Source: Prunus persica
Lineage: Eukaryota; Streptophyta; Magnoliopsida; Rosales; Rosaceae
Length of the DNA: 64,000 nt
NCBI RefSeq assembly: GCF_000346465.2
Contig: NC_034009.1
Span: 27,176,561 to 27,240,560, forward strand
Reading direction: 5' to 3'
The translations under genes were made by a program, and so were the position numbers. Shown here piece by piece: positions 12,183-22,421 of the stretch; the first letter of the stretch is position 1, and the number at the start of each line of letters is the position of its first letter. Under the pieces are notes generated by a model. That model worked only from the letters and a program-made list of their open reading frames with translations. It was not told the origin of the DNA and ran no database searches.

Positions 12183-12663
12183 GACCGCGGGCTGGAGCTC
12201 GGGCTCGTCTCGCCTTCGGGCTGGCCCGAGTTGGTGGGTCCCACACCTCCCCCAGGCCTGGGCTGCGCGGTGGAACGCCAAATTTTTTTTTTTTTTTCCC
12301 CTAGCCTCGGGTTGGGCTCTGCCGTTGGACTTGCTCTTAGGTCGTCGGTATAAGCTAAAATTGTAGTAGTGGTGTGACGATGAGCATAATGATCAGCACT
12401 ATATAATATAAAACTGATTTGAGATAATATTAACCTAGTAATAAGTGGTAAGTCAAGCAAGTGGGGGAAACAATAATCCAAGTTAACTCATCATCACATG
12501 GTCCTTTAGTAAAGTTGCATTGGAGACAAATAAATATAGTAATCAAAACTTGTATATGGTTCCATCACAAAATCAATCTTCAATCGTTGAATTGGTAGGT
12601 AAAGATTTCTCAGAGCTAGCGCACGCAGAAAAAGCAGATAGAGGAGAGCTCCAGTAACCTGAA

Positions 12664-15600
12664 ATGGCGACCGGGGATGACAACGACACCGTTTCGTCAA
12701 GTCCGGGGGGTTTCCGGCTACGCTGGGACGTGTTCCTAAGCTTCAGAGGCGAAGACACCCGCGCAACAATCACCAAGAGTCTGTACGAGGGGCTCGAAAA
12801 ACGCGGCGTCCGAGTCTTCCGAGACGACGACGCCTTGAACCGCGGGGACGAGATCGCCCCGAGTCTGCTGGAAGCGATCGAGGACTCGACGGCGGCCATC
12901 GTGATCCTGTCGCCGAGATATGCCGAGTCAAAATGGTGTCTGGAAGAGCTGGCTAAGATATGCGAGCGCCGGAGTCGGCTGATTCTGCCTGTGTTCTACC
13001 AAGTGGACCCCTCTCACGTTCGACATCAAAACGAACCGTTTGCAAAGCATTTTAGAGTTTATGAACAACTGCCTGAAATCGCCGACAAGGTCCCTAGGTG
13101 GCGGAGCGCCATGGAAAAAGTAGGCGGTATAGCGGGTTATATTATCAACACCAGGTACCCTATATATTTTCTTTTTTGGTTTTTTGTTTTTCAATTACTT
13201 GCATGCTCTGCTTTCTTCATATCTTACTAAAGCATTTTAGTAACCTGCTGCGTTAATAAAAGTTGAAACCCTAGCTAGATATAGCTAGGATGCATTGCTT
13301 AGAGTTGGATCGAGCTAGCTCTCTCCATAATAATGTTGTTCATTTTTACGTATGGATCAGTCAGATGATGGTGATGGCTGTGAGCGCCATACAAACATTG
13401 AGATGAGATAACTAACGATTCATACACAGGTTGCAGAGAGACGAGGACTTATGAATTAATAAGTTGGTGTTCTTCCTTCTTTTTGCTGATAGTTTTATTT
13501 GGTCGAGATTTGACTTTTCACTTTTCAGAGGACTTTTTGGGGTTTTGGTATTAGGATATTTTTCTAATTAAATAAATATAACAATTAACAAAAGGTTTTG
13601 GAGTGTGTTATTACAAGTAATGAATTGTATATTGTAGAAAATAGCAATTGAGTTAGGCTTTTTATAAGGCCTACTTGATTATTCTGTTCTGTTCACCTTA
13701 TTATTCATAGTACCATACATGTCTGTGCACCCCAGTTGAAAAAAGATATAGTCTATTTAAATTTCAACTATCATTTTCATTCCTTTATTTTTTTCCCACT
13801 TGTTTAAAGTGTCGTTTTTATTTAGGTTATCTTTAAATGCGAGACTTGGGTCTTTGTTTCTGACTTCTTCACCTGTTAACCACTTCGTGTTTTCTTCCTC
13901 TTGTATATTCAGTTGGTGTTGAAACAAATCAAGTCTTTATGTAAATCTAAACAAGAAGCTTGCCCTGCTCTGCTCCATGACGTTACTGTCCCGGATTTCA
14001 AGAGGAGTAGTAATATTAGGGATCCTAATTAGTTATCATTTCTTCAAATTTTACAATCGACCAATTAATAATGTGGAGTTAAAGGATATGTTTTTTTTTC
14101 CCCTTCTTTTTTATTAGTACAAGTTATAGTCTAAATTACAGGAGAGGGGGATTTCTCATACACAACTATGATGCCTCAAACTTGAGATCTCTAATTTGCA
14201 AATCAAAGCTCTGTCCCATTGAATTAGACCTCGTTGGTATGTTGCTTAATTATAAAGGAAAATATGTTCTTAATAATCTCTAGAGAGCTCCTTCAGAGGC
14301 TGCCCGTGTATTACATGAAATAACCTTCTCTTTTTAAGAATTCGAAAGGGACATCCCCTAAAACTTCTTAATTACGAAGAATAATGTTCTACTTATGACT
14401 CTAAATCTACATCACAAATATAAGGAGAATTAATCTAAGCAATGGTTGAAATTCTAGTATCAAATTCTATGGTCTCAGGTCTAGTGTCCGTGATTCGGAG
14501 TTCCATATGCGCACTCTAGTGTCCAAACATTTGCTGGTCGTTGTCCCTCTCGCATATGATTTGAGGGTTTAGAGTTCGGGTTTAGAAAGCCTAAAAACAT
14601 AGATTTAATTATTATATTGGTCATACGTACGTGAGAATCCCTTTAACCCGTTTGTAACTCAAATGTATTTTTTATGACAGCAACGAAGCAGATGGGTTCA
14701 TTCAACATTTAGTCCAAAGGGTTTTGACTGAAATAAACAAAACCCCAGCTGCATACACAGTGGGACTTGATTCCCGAGTTGAAGAGGTGATGAGGCTTTT
14801 AGACTTGAATGTTGGATCCAGCGGAGTTCGAGTTCTGGGAATTCATGGCATGGGCGGGGTTGGCAAGACAACACTTGCCAAGGCTCTTTTCAACAGGCTT
14901 GTTGGTCATTTTGACTGCCACAGTTTGATCTCAAATGTTCGAGAAATCTCAGCAGGACATGAGGGTTTGCTATCTCTTCAAAACAAACTCATTGGTAATC
15001 TTTCCCCTAATAAGGTGCCTCCTGTAAATGAGCTTGAGACTGGTGTTGCTGCAATCAGAGCGATTGCGTATGAGAAGCAAATTCTCCTTGTTCTGGATGA
15101 TGTTGATAATGTGAGCCAACTAAGTGCTTTAGTTGGCAACAACACAGAATGGTTTTACAAAGGAAGCAGAATTATCGTTACCACGAGAGATATAAAAGCC
15201 TTACCAAGTCATCTTGTGAATAAGTTGTATGAGGTGAGGGAGTTGGATTCGTCCAAGGCACTACAACTTTTCAATTACCATGCACTGAGAAGAGAAAAGC
15301 CCACAGATGAGTTCTTCAATCTGTCCAAGGAAATTGCGGCTCTTACTGGTGGGCTACCCTTGGCTCTTGAAGTGTTTGGTTCTTACCTCTTTGATAAGAG
15401 GAAGATAGAGGACTGGAGAGAAGCTCTGCAGAAGCTGAGCAAGATTCGTCCAGGTGATCTTCACGATGTGCTAAAGATAAGTTATGACGCACTAGACAAG
15501 CCAAACAAGTATATCTTCCTAGATATTGCATGTTTATTTGTAAAGATGAACATGAAGAGAGAAGATGCAATTAACATATTGAAGGGTTGTGGTTTTGCGG

Positions 15601-18048
15601 GCGAGATAGCCATTTCTGACCTCACAGCAAAGTCACTTATTAAGATCACTGAAGACAGTACACTGTGGATGCACGATCAGATTAGGGACATGGGAAGGCA
15701 AATCGTTAGAGACGAAAACCTTTTGGATCCTGGCATGCGTACTAGACTGTGGGATCGTGATGAAATCATGAATGTCTTCAAGGATGATAAGGTAAAGATT
15801 CCAGCATGATAAATTTTATTCTAATAATTTTTATTGTTTATATATATATATATATATTCATACCTACTTGACAATAGGGAACAAGACATATACAAGGGAT
15901 AGTCCTAGACTTCGAATCAAGGACAATGAAGGTGAGGGATCCGGGTGGTGACAGAATTTCTTGGAATAACTTTCGAAGAGGCCCAACTTTTACCTCTGCA
16001 GTTACATACGTTAAGGAAAGATACAAAGCACATCATCAAAATAAAGCAGAGAAAAAAAGAGAGGTTATAATTTGCTCAAAACCCCTTGCAGCAATGGTCA
16101 GTCTTAGACTGCTTCAAATTAATTATGTGCATTTGGAAGGAGACTTGAAGTTTCTTCCTGCTGAGTTGAAGTGGTTACAGTGGAAAGGTTGTCCCCTGAA
16201 ATCTCTCGCTTTGGATTTTTTTCCTCTCCGACTTGCCGTCCTTGATCTTTCAGACAGCAAACTCGAACGTTTGTGGCGTGGGCGTGGTCACAAGGTACGT
16301 ATAAGCTTAATTATCTGATCCATCATCTTCATTATTATTTTGACATTGTATGCATGTGCATGACTGATCTTTATTTTTTTATCTTTCTATTTCCAGGTGG
16401 CTGAGAAACTGATGCTCTTGAATCTGACCGGCTGCTTTAATCTAACTGGTATTCCTGATTTATCTGGTAATGGGGCCTTGGAAAAGCTTATTCTTGAGCA
16501 TTGCACCGGACTCACTAAGCTTCACAACTCTATTGGGAATTTGCAGACATTAGTCCACTTGAACCTTCGAGAATGTTCCAACCTCATTCAACTTCCAAAT
16601 GATGTCTCCGGCCTGACAAAACTTGAGAACCTAATCCTCTCTGGTTGCTTGCAACTGAAACAACTGCCAAACAACATGGACCGCATGGTATCATTAAAAG
16701 AACTTCTCCTTGATGACACTGCTATAATAAGTCTTCCCGAATCTATCTTCCGGCTTACAAAACTTGAAAAGCTCAGTTTGAACAGGTGCAAATATTTGAA
16801 AGGGCTCCCCGACTTGATAGGAAAGTTGTGTTCTCTGAAAGAAATCTCCCTTAATGGGTGCGAAAAATTAGAAAAAATACCGAATTCCATGGGATCTTTG
16901 GCAAACCTTGAGAAACTAAGTTTGCTCTGGTGTACATCACTGAGCATTATTCCCGATTCAATTGGCAACCTCAAATCGTTGATGGAGTTTTATATTTACG
17001 GTAGTCCAATCAAAGAGCTGCCTGTGTCCATTGGTTCATTATCAAACTTGAAGGAATTATCGACAGGGAACGGTCAATTTTTGAGCAGATTGCCTGATTC
17101 AATTGGAGGTTTGAATTCTCTAGTTGTGCTAAAAATAGATCAGACATTAATCACAGATCTCCCACATGAGATTGGTGCCTTGAAAACACTTGAGAAGCTT
17201 GAGATGAGGAAATGTGCATCTCTTAGATCATTACCAGAATCAATTGGAAGCATGAGAGCCCTAACTTCTATAATCATAACTGAAGCTGCTATCACAGAAC
17301 TGCCAGAATCATTAGGGATGTTGGAAAATCTTACCATGTTACAGTTGGACAGATGTAAGCAGTTCTGTAAGCTTCCAGTTTCAATAGGACAGTTAAAGTC
17401 CTTGCACAGATTGCTGATGGTGGAAACTGCAGTGACAGAACTACCCGAAAGCTTCGGAATGCTTTCTTGTTTAATGGTTTTAAATATGGGAAAGAAGCAT
17501 CAAAAGAGGGAAGACACAGAAGAGATTAATTTTATAGTTCCAGCTTCTTTCTCAAATCTATCCTTGCTATATGAACTGCATGCTCGTGCTTGTAATATAT
17601 CTGGTAAAATTGCAGATGATTTTGAGAAGTTGTCATCACTCGAAATCTTGAATCTAGGCCGTAATAACTTTTCCAGCCTTCCAGCCAGCTTGAGGGGCCT
17701 GTCTCTTCTCAAAAAGCTTCTATTACCTCACTGTAAAAAGCTCAAGGCTCTGCCCCCGCTTCCCTTGAGTTTAGAAGAGGTGGATGCTGCAAACTGTATT
17801 TCATTAGAAAGTATCTCTGACATTTCAAACTTGGAGAACTTGGTGATGCTGAACCTTACAAGTTGTGAGAAAGTTGTGGACATTCCAGGACTTGAATGCT
17901 TGAAGTCCTTGGTAAGGTTGTATGCAAGTGGTTGCACAGCTTGCTCATCAGCTATTAAGAAAAGGCTTGCTAAGGTGCTCTCCTAACTCTGTCTCTCTCT
18001 GTCTCTGTCTCTGACTGTCTCTGTCTCTGTCTCTGTCTCTGTCTCTGA

Positions 18049-18091
<43 letters not shown>

Positions 18092-18709
18092 CCCGTGTGT
18101 ATACTTCATATGTATGTGTGTGTACATGCTTATATACATATATAAGAAAGTGAAACATAATCATAGGTTTGGAAAATTTTGTTGCAGAGCTACATGAGGA
18201 AAATACGCAATCTTAGCATGCCCGGGAGCAAGATACCAGACTGGTTTTTTCAAGATGTGGTTACATTCTCAGAAAGAAAAAACTGTGTTCTCAAAAGTGT
18301 GATCATAGGTGTTGTAGTCTCTCTGAACCAGCAAATACCCGATGACATAAGAGACGAACTTCCTGCAATCGTGGACATTCTAGGACAGATCCTCATACTG
18401 GATTTTCCTACCTTCACTTCAGCTTTGATCTTATTGGGAGTGCCAAATACAAATGAAGACCAAGTTCACTTGTGCCGATACCCAATTCACCATCCCTTGG
18501 TTTCTCAGTTGAAAGATGGTTACAAGATACATGTAATGCGAAGAGAGCCGCCGATGATGGAAGGGGTTGAGCTGAAGAAGTGGGGGATCCATTTGGTCTA
18601 TGAAGGTGATGATGATTATGAGGGAGACGAAGAATCATTAAATGAAAGCCAGCAATCTCCTTCAGAAAAGATGGCAAGGTTCTTCAGCTCTTTTGAAGAA
18701 GGTGACTGA
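12664..18709 (+). CDS. TIR-NB-ARC-LRR disease resistance protein, TNL1 (intact, 1372 aa)
   Basis: Five exons join in phase: 12664-13154, 14681-15791, 15878-16294, 16397-17974 and 18188-18709. The 1.5-kb intron 1 holds nothing recognisable. Exon 1 is the TIR domain: WDVFLSFRGEDTR, FRDDDALNRGDEI, and YAESKWCLEEL with the conserved catalytic Glu near residue 95. Exon 2 is NB-ARC: P-loop GMGGVGKTT (Lys226), kinase-2 ILLVLDDVD, RNBS-B GSRIIVTTRD, GGLPLAL, IFLDIACLF and WMHD (494-496). Exon 3 (535-673) is a linker with a basic stretch, then ELKWLQWKGCPLKSL. Exon 4 (674-1199) is a long run of leucine-rich repeats. Exon 5 is the post-LRR C-JID domain (PGSKIPDWF) with an acidic tail. TNLs detect pathogen effectors and signal through NADase activity of the TIR. 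The ATG follows the family start just before the TIR. Confidence 0.93.
17987..18091 (+). repeat. Compound (TCTCTG)n/(CT)n minisatellite in TNL1 intron 4
   Basis: The tract starts 12 bp after the intron-4 donor (17975). TCTCTG units contain two CTGACTG interruptions and run into a pure CT tract. TNL2 and TNL3 have only short pure CT tracts at the same place, so the TNL1 tract has expanded or diversified since duplication. Confidence 0.85.
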
Positions 18710-19375
18710 AGAAAATAGTTCAGTTGACCAAAGCAAGTGAACAAAGAATGTATATGGACCCACAGTTACATTATTTCTATCTTCTTAGGGGTCGTTTGGA
18801 ACGGCGGACTGTCATGGACTGGACTAAATCCTGGGACTATCTTGGATTAGCTCGGATTGGACTAAGCTGGATTAAGTATTGACCTACGTTTGGTGCTGCG
18901 TCGGACTAAGAAGCTGGATTGTAAAAATAGTGAAGACCTATGTTTGGTACTGTGTGGGACTAAAAAATAATTATTTTATATTTAAAAATAATAATTGTTA
19001 AATAATTAAATGTAGTTTTTTTGTTATTAGAATTACCAAATTGACAATATACATTTCTTTTCCTCCAAACCAAATTCACATGTACATTTCATATGTGCAA
19101 AAGTTAGAAATTTTCATATATGCCAAAGTCATCTACATGACTCAGAAATTAGAGGTTTAGTTCGCTACACACAATTCTACCATTAATACATACAAATAAA
19201 CATCCACAATTTCAAAATGAAACTAATAAACCCCACAACCATGAACCATATGGCTTTAATGCTAGCAAAATGTTATACAATTTGTGGTGTTTCCAAAATG
19301 AAGCCAATCTTATCAATGCATCATTTGTGGTGTTTCCAAAAAGATAGATGCATCAAACTTAGCTAGGCCATGTCC

Positions 19376-19496
19376 TCAAGCATTGTCACTAAGCAACTGC
19401 TCAACAAACACTTTCTTGATATCATCATCCAAAGACATGAATATAGAGATGTTTTGTGGCTTCTCCAAAATGAGCTTTAGTGCTGCAATTTGATCT
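19376..19496 (-). pseudogene. C-terminus of a Myb/SANT-like Harbinger accessory protein, cut by the gap
   Basis: The minus strand reads LKLILEKPQNISIFMSLDDD and KKVFVEQLLSDNA before a stop. This resembles the conserved tail of the L10-interacting-MYB-like proteins encoded by plant Harbinger elements (a helical region ending in F-x-LPDD-x-K). The rest lies in or beyond the N run. Assigned by resemblance only. Confidence 0.5.
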
Positions 19497-20346
19497 NNNN
19501 NNNNNNNNNNNNNNNNNNNNNNNNNNNNNNNNNNNNNNNNNNNNNNNNNNNNNNNNNNNNNNNNNNNNNNNNNNNNNNNNNNNNNNNNNNNNNNNNNNNN
19601 NNNNNNNNNNNNNNNNNNNNNNNNNNNNNNNNNNNNNNNNNNNNNNNNNNNNNNNNNNNNNNNNNNNNNNNNNNNNNNNNNNNNNNNNNNNNNNNNNNNN
19701 NNNNNNNNNNNNNNNNNNNNNNNNNNNNNNNNNNNNNNNNNNNNNNNNNNNNNNNNNNNNNNNNNNNNNNNNNNNNNNNNNNNNNNNNNNNNNNNNNNNN
19801 NNNNNNNNNNNNNNNNNNNNNNNNNNNNNNNNNNNNNNNNNNNNNNNNNNNNNNNNNNNNNNNNNNNNNNNNNNNNNNNNNNNNNNNNNNNNNNNNNNNN
19901 NNNNNNNNNNNNNNNNNNNNNNNNNNNNNNNNNNNNNNNNNNNNNNNNNNNNNNNNNNNNNNNNNNNNNNNNNNNNNNNNNNNNNNNNNNNNNNNNNNNN
20001 NNNNNNNNNNNNNNNNNNNNNNNNNNNNNNNNNNNNNNNNNNNNNNNNNNNNNNNNNNNNNNNNNNNNNNNNNNNNNNNNNNNNNNNNNNNNNNNNNNNN
20101 NNNNNNNNNNNNNNNNNNNNNNNNNNNNNNNNNNNNNNNNNNNNNNNNNNNNNNNNNNNNNNNNNNNNNNNNNNNNNNNNNNNNNNNNNNNNNNNNNNNN
20201 NNNNNNNNNNNNNNNNNNNNNNNNNNNNNNNNNNNNNNNNNNNNNNNNNNNNNNNNNNNNNNNNNNNNNNNNNNNNNNNNNNNNNNNNNNNNNNNNNNNN
20301 NNNNNNNNNNNNNNNNNNNNNNNNNNNNNNNNNNNNNNNNNNNNNN
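19497..20346. other. Assembly gap, 850 N
   Basis: A run of 850 N. It lies inside the Harbinger-type element, so TNL1 and TNL2 are not affected. Its true length may differ. Confidence 0.99.
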
Positions 20347-20526
20347 GGATGCCAACCGTGAAAGCCATGGCGGTGATCATTTTACCATTCTTAGTCTGCC
20401 CAAATTCCAGTAAAGTGCCTGAATGAGTGCGTGAATGCTTCTCTCTAAGTCCATCTGGGAACTCAACCTCTACTTCATGATGCAAAAGCACCATATCCTG
20501 ACCACAAATCACACAAGTTCCAATAA
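20347..20526 (-). other. Unrecognised exon-like frame beside the gap
   Basis: The minus strand reads CVICGQDMVLLHHEVEVEFP then DGLREKHSRTHSGTLLEFGQ and TKNGKMITAMAFTVG up to the gap. It looks like genuine protein-coding sequence by composition. I do not recognise the family. It could be another captured host-gene piece or part of the element's own gene. Confidence 0.4.
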
Positions 20527-20699
20527 CACAAGTTTGGCAATATAGATAGGAATATAAAAGCCGTCTTTGGTATAAAATGACTTGGCTGTGCCAATCCTGT
20601 TTTATTTGCTGCTAAGGAGTTTACCTGTTCTGTGCTGGAGTACGCTAATCTGTCACAAGTCAAATTTGAACTCAATCTACACTAAAACTCAAGGTAAGT

Positions 20700-20854
20700 C
20701 CGATATCTTTGTGGCACTCCATCCACAGCTTAAGGGAGTAGGCGGTGAATACTTTATGGACTGTAACATCGCCAAACCGAGCTCTCAGGCAAAAGATGCA
20801 GATTTGGCAACCAGACTCTGGGACTTTAGCTTGAGTTTGACAAATGCAAAGTAG
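20700..20854 (+). pseudogene. Captured last-exon piece of a TIC32-like short-chain dehydrogenase
   Basis: The frame reads VALHPQLKGVGGEYF, MDCNIAKPSSQAKDADLA and LWDFSLSLT before its stop. This is the characteristic C-terminus of the plant TIC32/retinol-dehydrogenase-like SDR family. No cofactor-binding Rossmann part (TGxxxGIG) is present, so it is a fragment. It lies inside the Harbinger-type element and was presumably copied from a host gene. Confidence 0.7.
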
Positions 20855-21277
20855 TATGGTGTTCTAATATTTTCTGGGTCATGTAGTAGCTGGCTTTTTT
20901 CTGCACTGAAATCAAATTGCCAAACTGCAAACTGTAATCACATACTGGACACCATCGCATCCATTTTTTATTTTTTATTGCATCCATATTTTTTTTTAAC
21001 ATATATCGCATTGGCAAAACAGAGTCAAAAACTAAACACCACTCTAAGCTCAACATCTTCCAAGTATACACACATACACAAGAACGATAAACAACAAAAA
21101 GAGAAAAAAGGTGAATTGGGTTCTGTCTTTGTAATCAAAAAAAGTCCTACTAGGATTCAATTACCACCTATACATATATATAAGTTAATTCAGCCTTGAT
21201 TTACTTGAGCTGTTTTGCCAGCCATTTTCTTGATCATTTCTTCCAAGTGATGATCAAACGGTCCACGATATATATAC

Positions 21278-21473
21278 ATGGAAGCAGAACATGGACAAGA
21301 AGCAATGATGAGCTCAGGCCAGCTGCCAGTGGGATTTAGGTTTATGCCAACAGATAAGGAGTTGGTCACTCACTATCTAATGAACAAGGTGTTTGATAGG
21401 CCTGTGCCAGCTGCTGAGGCAATTCAGGACATTGACGCAACCCAATTCTACAGCACCCATCCGAAGAATCTAG
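21278..21473 (+). pseudogene. Captured first exon of a NAC transcription factor
   Basis: It starts at an ATG and reads LPVGFRFMPTDKELVTHYLM, then NKVFDRPVPAAEAIQDID and FYSTHPKNL, i.e. NAC subdomains A and B, ending at a GT donor (21474) where NAC genes usually have intron 1. The family consensus GFRFHPTDEEL has become GFRFMPTDKEL. The next NAC exon (WYFF) is absent, so it is a single captured exon inside the transposon. Confidence 0.78.
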
Positions 21474-22104
21474 GTAATAATTTTCTACCTTGTTATATTA
21501 TATTATATCGATATGTAATGAAAACCATAAAAACTGAAACAGCAAGTTCAATAAACTCAAGATTCATGCCAAAAGTCTACTTTACTTCTGAATTTCTAGG
21601 TTTTCTGAAATACCCAATTGCAAATTAATTGCCAATTAACATCATGTATATATATGCCCCTACAGATTCTACGAAAATTAGAGAAGAGAAGAAGAAAATA
21701 ACAGAGAAAAGGAAGGAGAGATTCTCATAGCACAGTCAAAATTGTTGAGGAGATTTGCAAAAATCAAAGAGATGGAAGAAGGAATAAGAGAGGTATCCAA
21801 AGGGAAAGACCAGAAAAAACTTACCTGCGTCAAGATTCGAAGAAGATGAGTCGATGTTGAACGCAGGAGAGGTGGAGTGGAGTCGCAGAGAAGAAGTGAA
21901 CTGGAGAGAGGCGTGTTCAATATAGCGAAGGCTTATTTTGCGAACTCATTTTGAGCTTCTCTGTATAAGGAGAACGAGTGAGGCGTTTTTTTTACTGTTG
22001 GGCTCTACTATCCCATTTACATTAGTCCTCTTGCTAACCAAACATGGGCTTCAGGTCTAATATAGCACAGTCCCATTTAGTGAGCCATACCAAACATGCC
22101 CTTA

Positions 22105-22421
22105 GTGCTTTCTCTTGTCTTTCTGTTGCTTTACCAAAACCAACTACTCTTTGCAGCCTCCTTATATTCTTACTGAGTTTTATCATTTATATTTTTACCT
22201 TTCATTTTTATGTGGCGACTTTTTTTTGAGTTTTCGAGCACCTTTCCTATTGAGAGGGCAAAGAACCCTAGTGCATTCGTTTGGAGCGATGTCCAACCCG
22301 TAAGGCACAACCCAAGCAACTGGCAAGAATAATCCAATACTTAGCTTCCACTTTGATTCGAAATTATCGATCCTTCAATTGGCACCTACATTTCTCTGCA
22401 CGCATAACAAGTGAAGCAGAA
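22105..22421 (+). promoter_or_regulatory. TNL2 upstream region
   Basis: 317 bp between the Harbinger-type element and the TNL2 ATG. The part around 22306-22355 (CAAGCAACTGGCAAGAAT) recurs, diverged, downstream of TNL2 at about 28100-28150, marking the edge of the tandem duplication unit. No certain TATA box was found. Confidence 0.45.

Larger units (their letters stand above)
8336..12336 (+). mobile_element. Near-complete two-gene PIF/Harbinger transposon (4001 bp)
   Basis: The left end GAGCAACTCC and right end GGACTTGCTC are inverted repeats with one mismatch, flanked by TTA at 8333-8335 and 12337-12339. Inside are the two genes of an autonomous plant Harbinger element in convergent order: a DDE transposase on + (8886-10256) and a Myb/SANT-like DNA-binding protein on - (11801-10616). 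Each gene has its own TATA-like box. The element sits in the last ~40 bp of the CACTA-like element, 325 bp upstream of the TNL1 start codon. Each gene carries one clear disabling change, so this copy is probably non-autonomous now but young. Confidence 0.9.
4284..12371. mobile_element. CACTA-like element split near its right end by a Harbinger element
   Basis: The right end (12344-12371) read inwards on the minus strand begins CACTACTACAATTTTAGC. The left end (4284 onward) begins TATTACTACAATTTTAG, i.e. the same terminus with two C-to-T changes. Both are followed by ACCGAC-type sequence and then by clustered short repeats (CAGTATTA, TACTGGCC, CGTCAGTA) at 4310-4560 and 8215-8335, as expected of CACTA subterminal repeats. 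Leaving out the 4001-bp Harbinger and its 3-bp duplication gives about 4.1 kb. A 3-bp target duplication is not clear: GGT lies at 4281-4283 and GTG follows 12371. No intact transposase remains; a weak gene remnant lies at 4870-5966. Confidence 0.6.
18788..22101. mobile_element. Harbinger-type element carrying host gene pieces (Pack-type), with assembly gap
   Basis: The left end GGGGTCGTTTGG and right end CCAAACATGCCC are imperfect inverted repeats (9 of 12), flanked by TTA at 18785-18787 and 22102-22104. Both ends carry further related subterminal sequence (CTAAATxxGGACT, GTTTGGT). Inside are the C-terminus of a Myb/SANT-like protein (19376-19496, -), an unrecognised exon (20347-20526, -), a short-chain dehydrogenase exon (20700-20854, +) and a NAC first exon (21278-21473, +). 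The DNA flanking the insertion matches uninterrupted DNA downstream of TNL2 (about 27810-27930), so it entered the TNL1 3' flank after the genes duplicated. 850 bp of N hide part of the interior. Confidence 0.72.

Noticed and set aside
12155..12481. GC-rich open frames on both strands at the right end of the Harbinger element
   Set aside because: They cross the transposon terminus and the CACTA end and show no family resemblance; GC-rich subterminal DNA has few stops.
17948..18164. Minus-strand frames rich in Arg-Glu/Arg-Asp
   Set aside because: They are translations of the CT/TCTCTG repeat in TNL1 intron 4.
19480..20413. Long frames across the N run
   Set aside because: They exist only because N was translated as X.
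22281..22421. In-frame N-terminal extension of TNL2 (start at 22281)
   Set aside because: TNL1 and TNL3 have no equivalent. The ATG at 22422 aligns with theirs and gives the normal short leader before the TIR.
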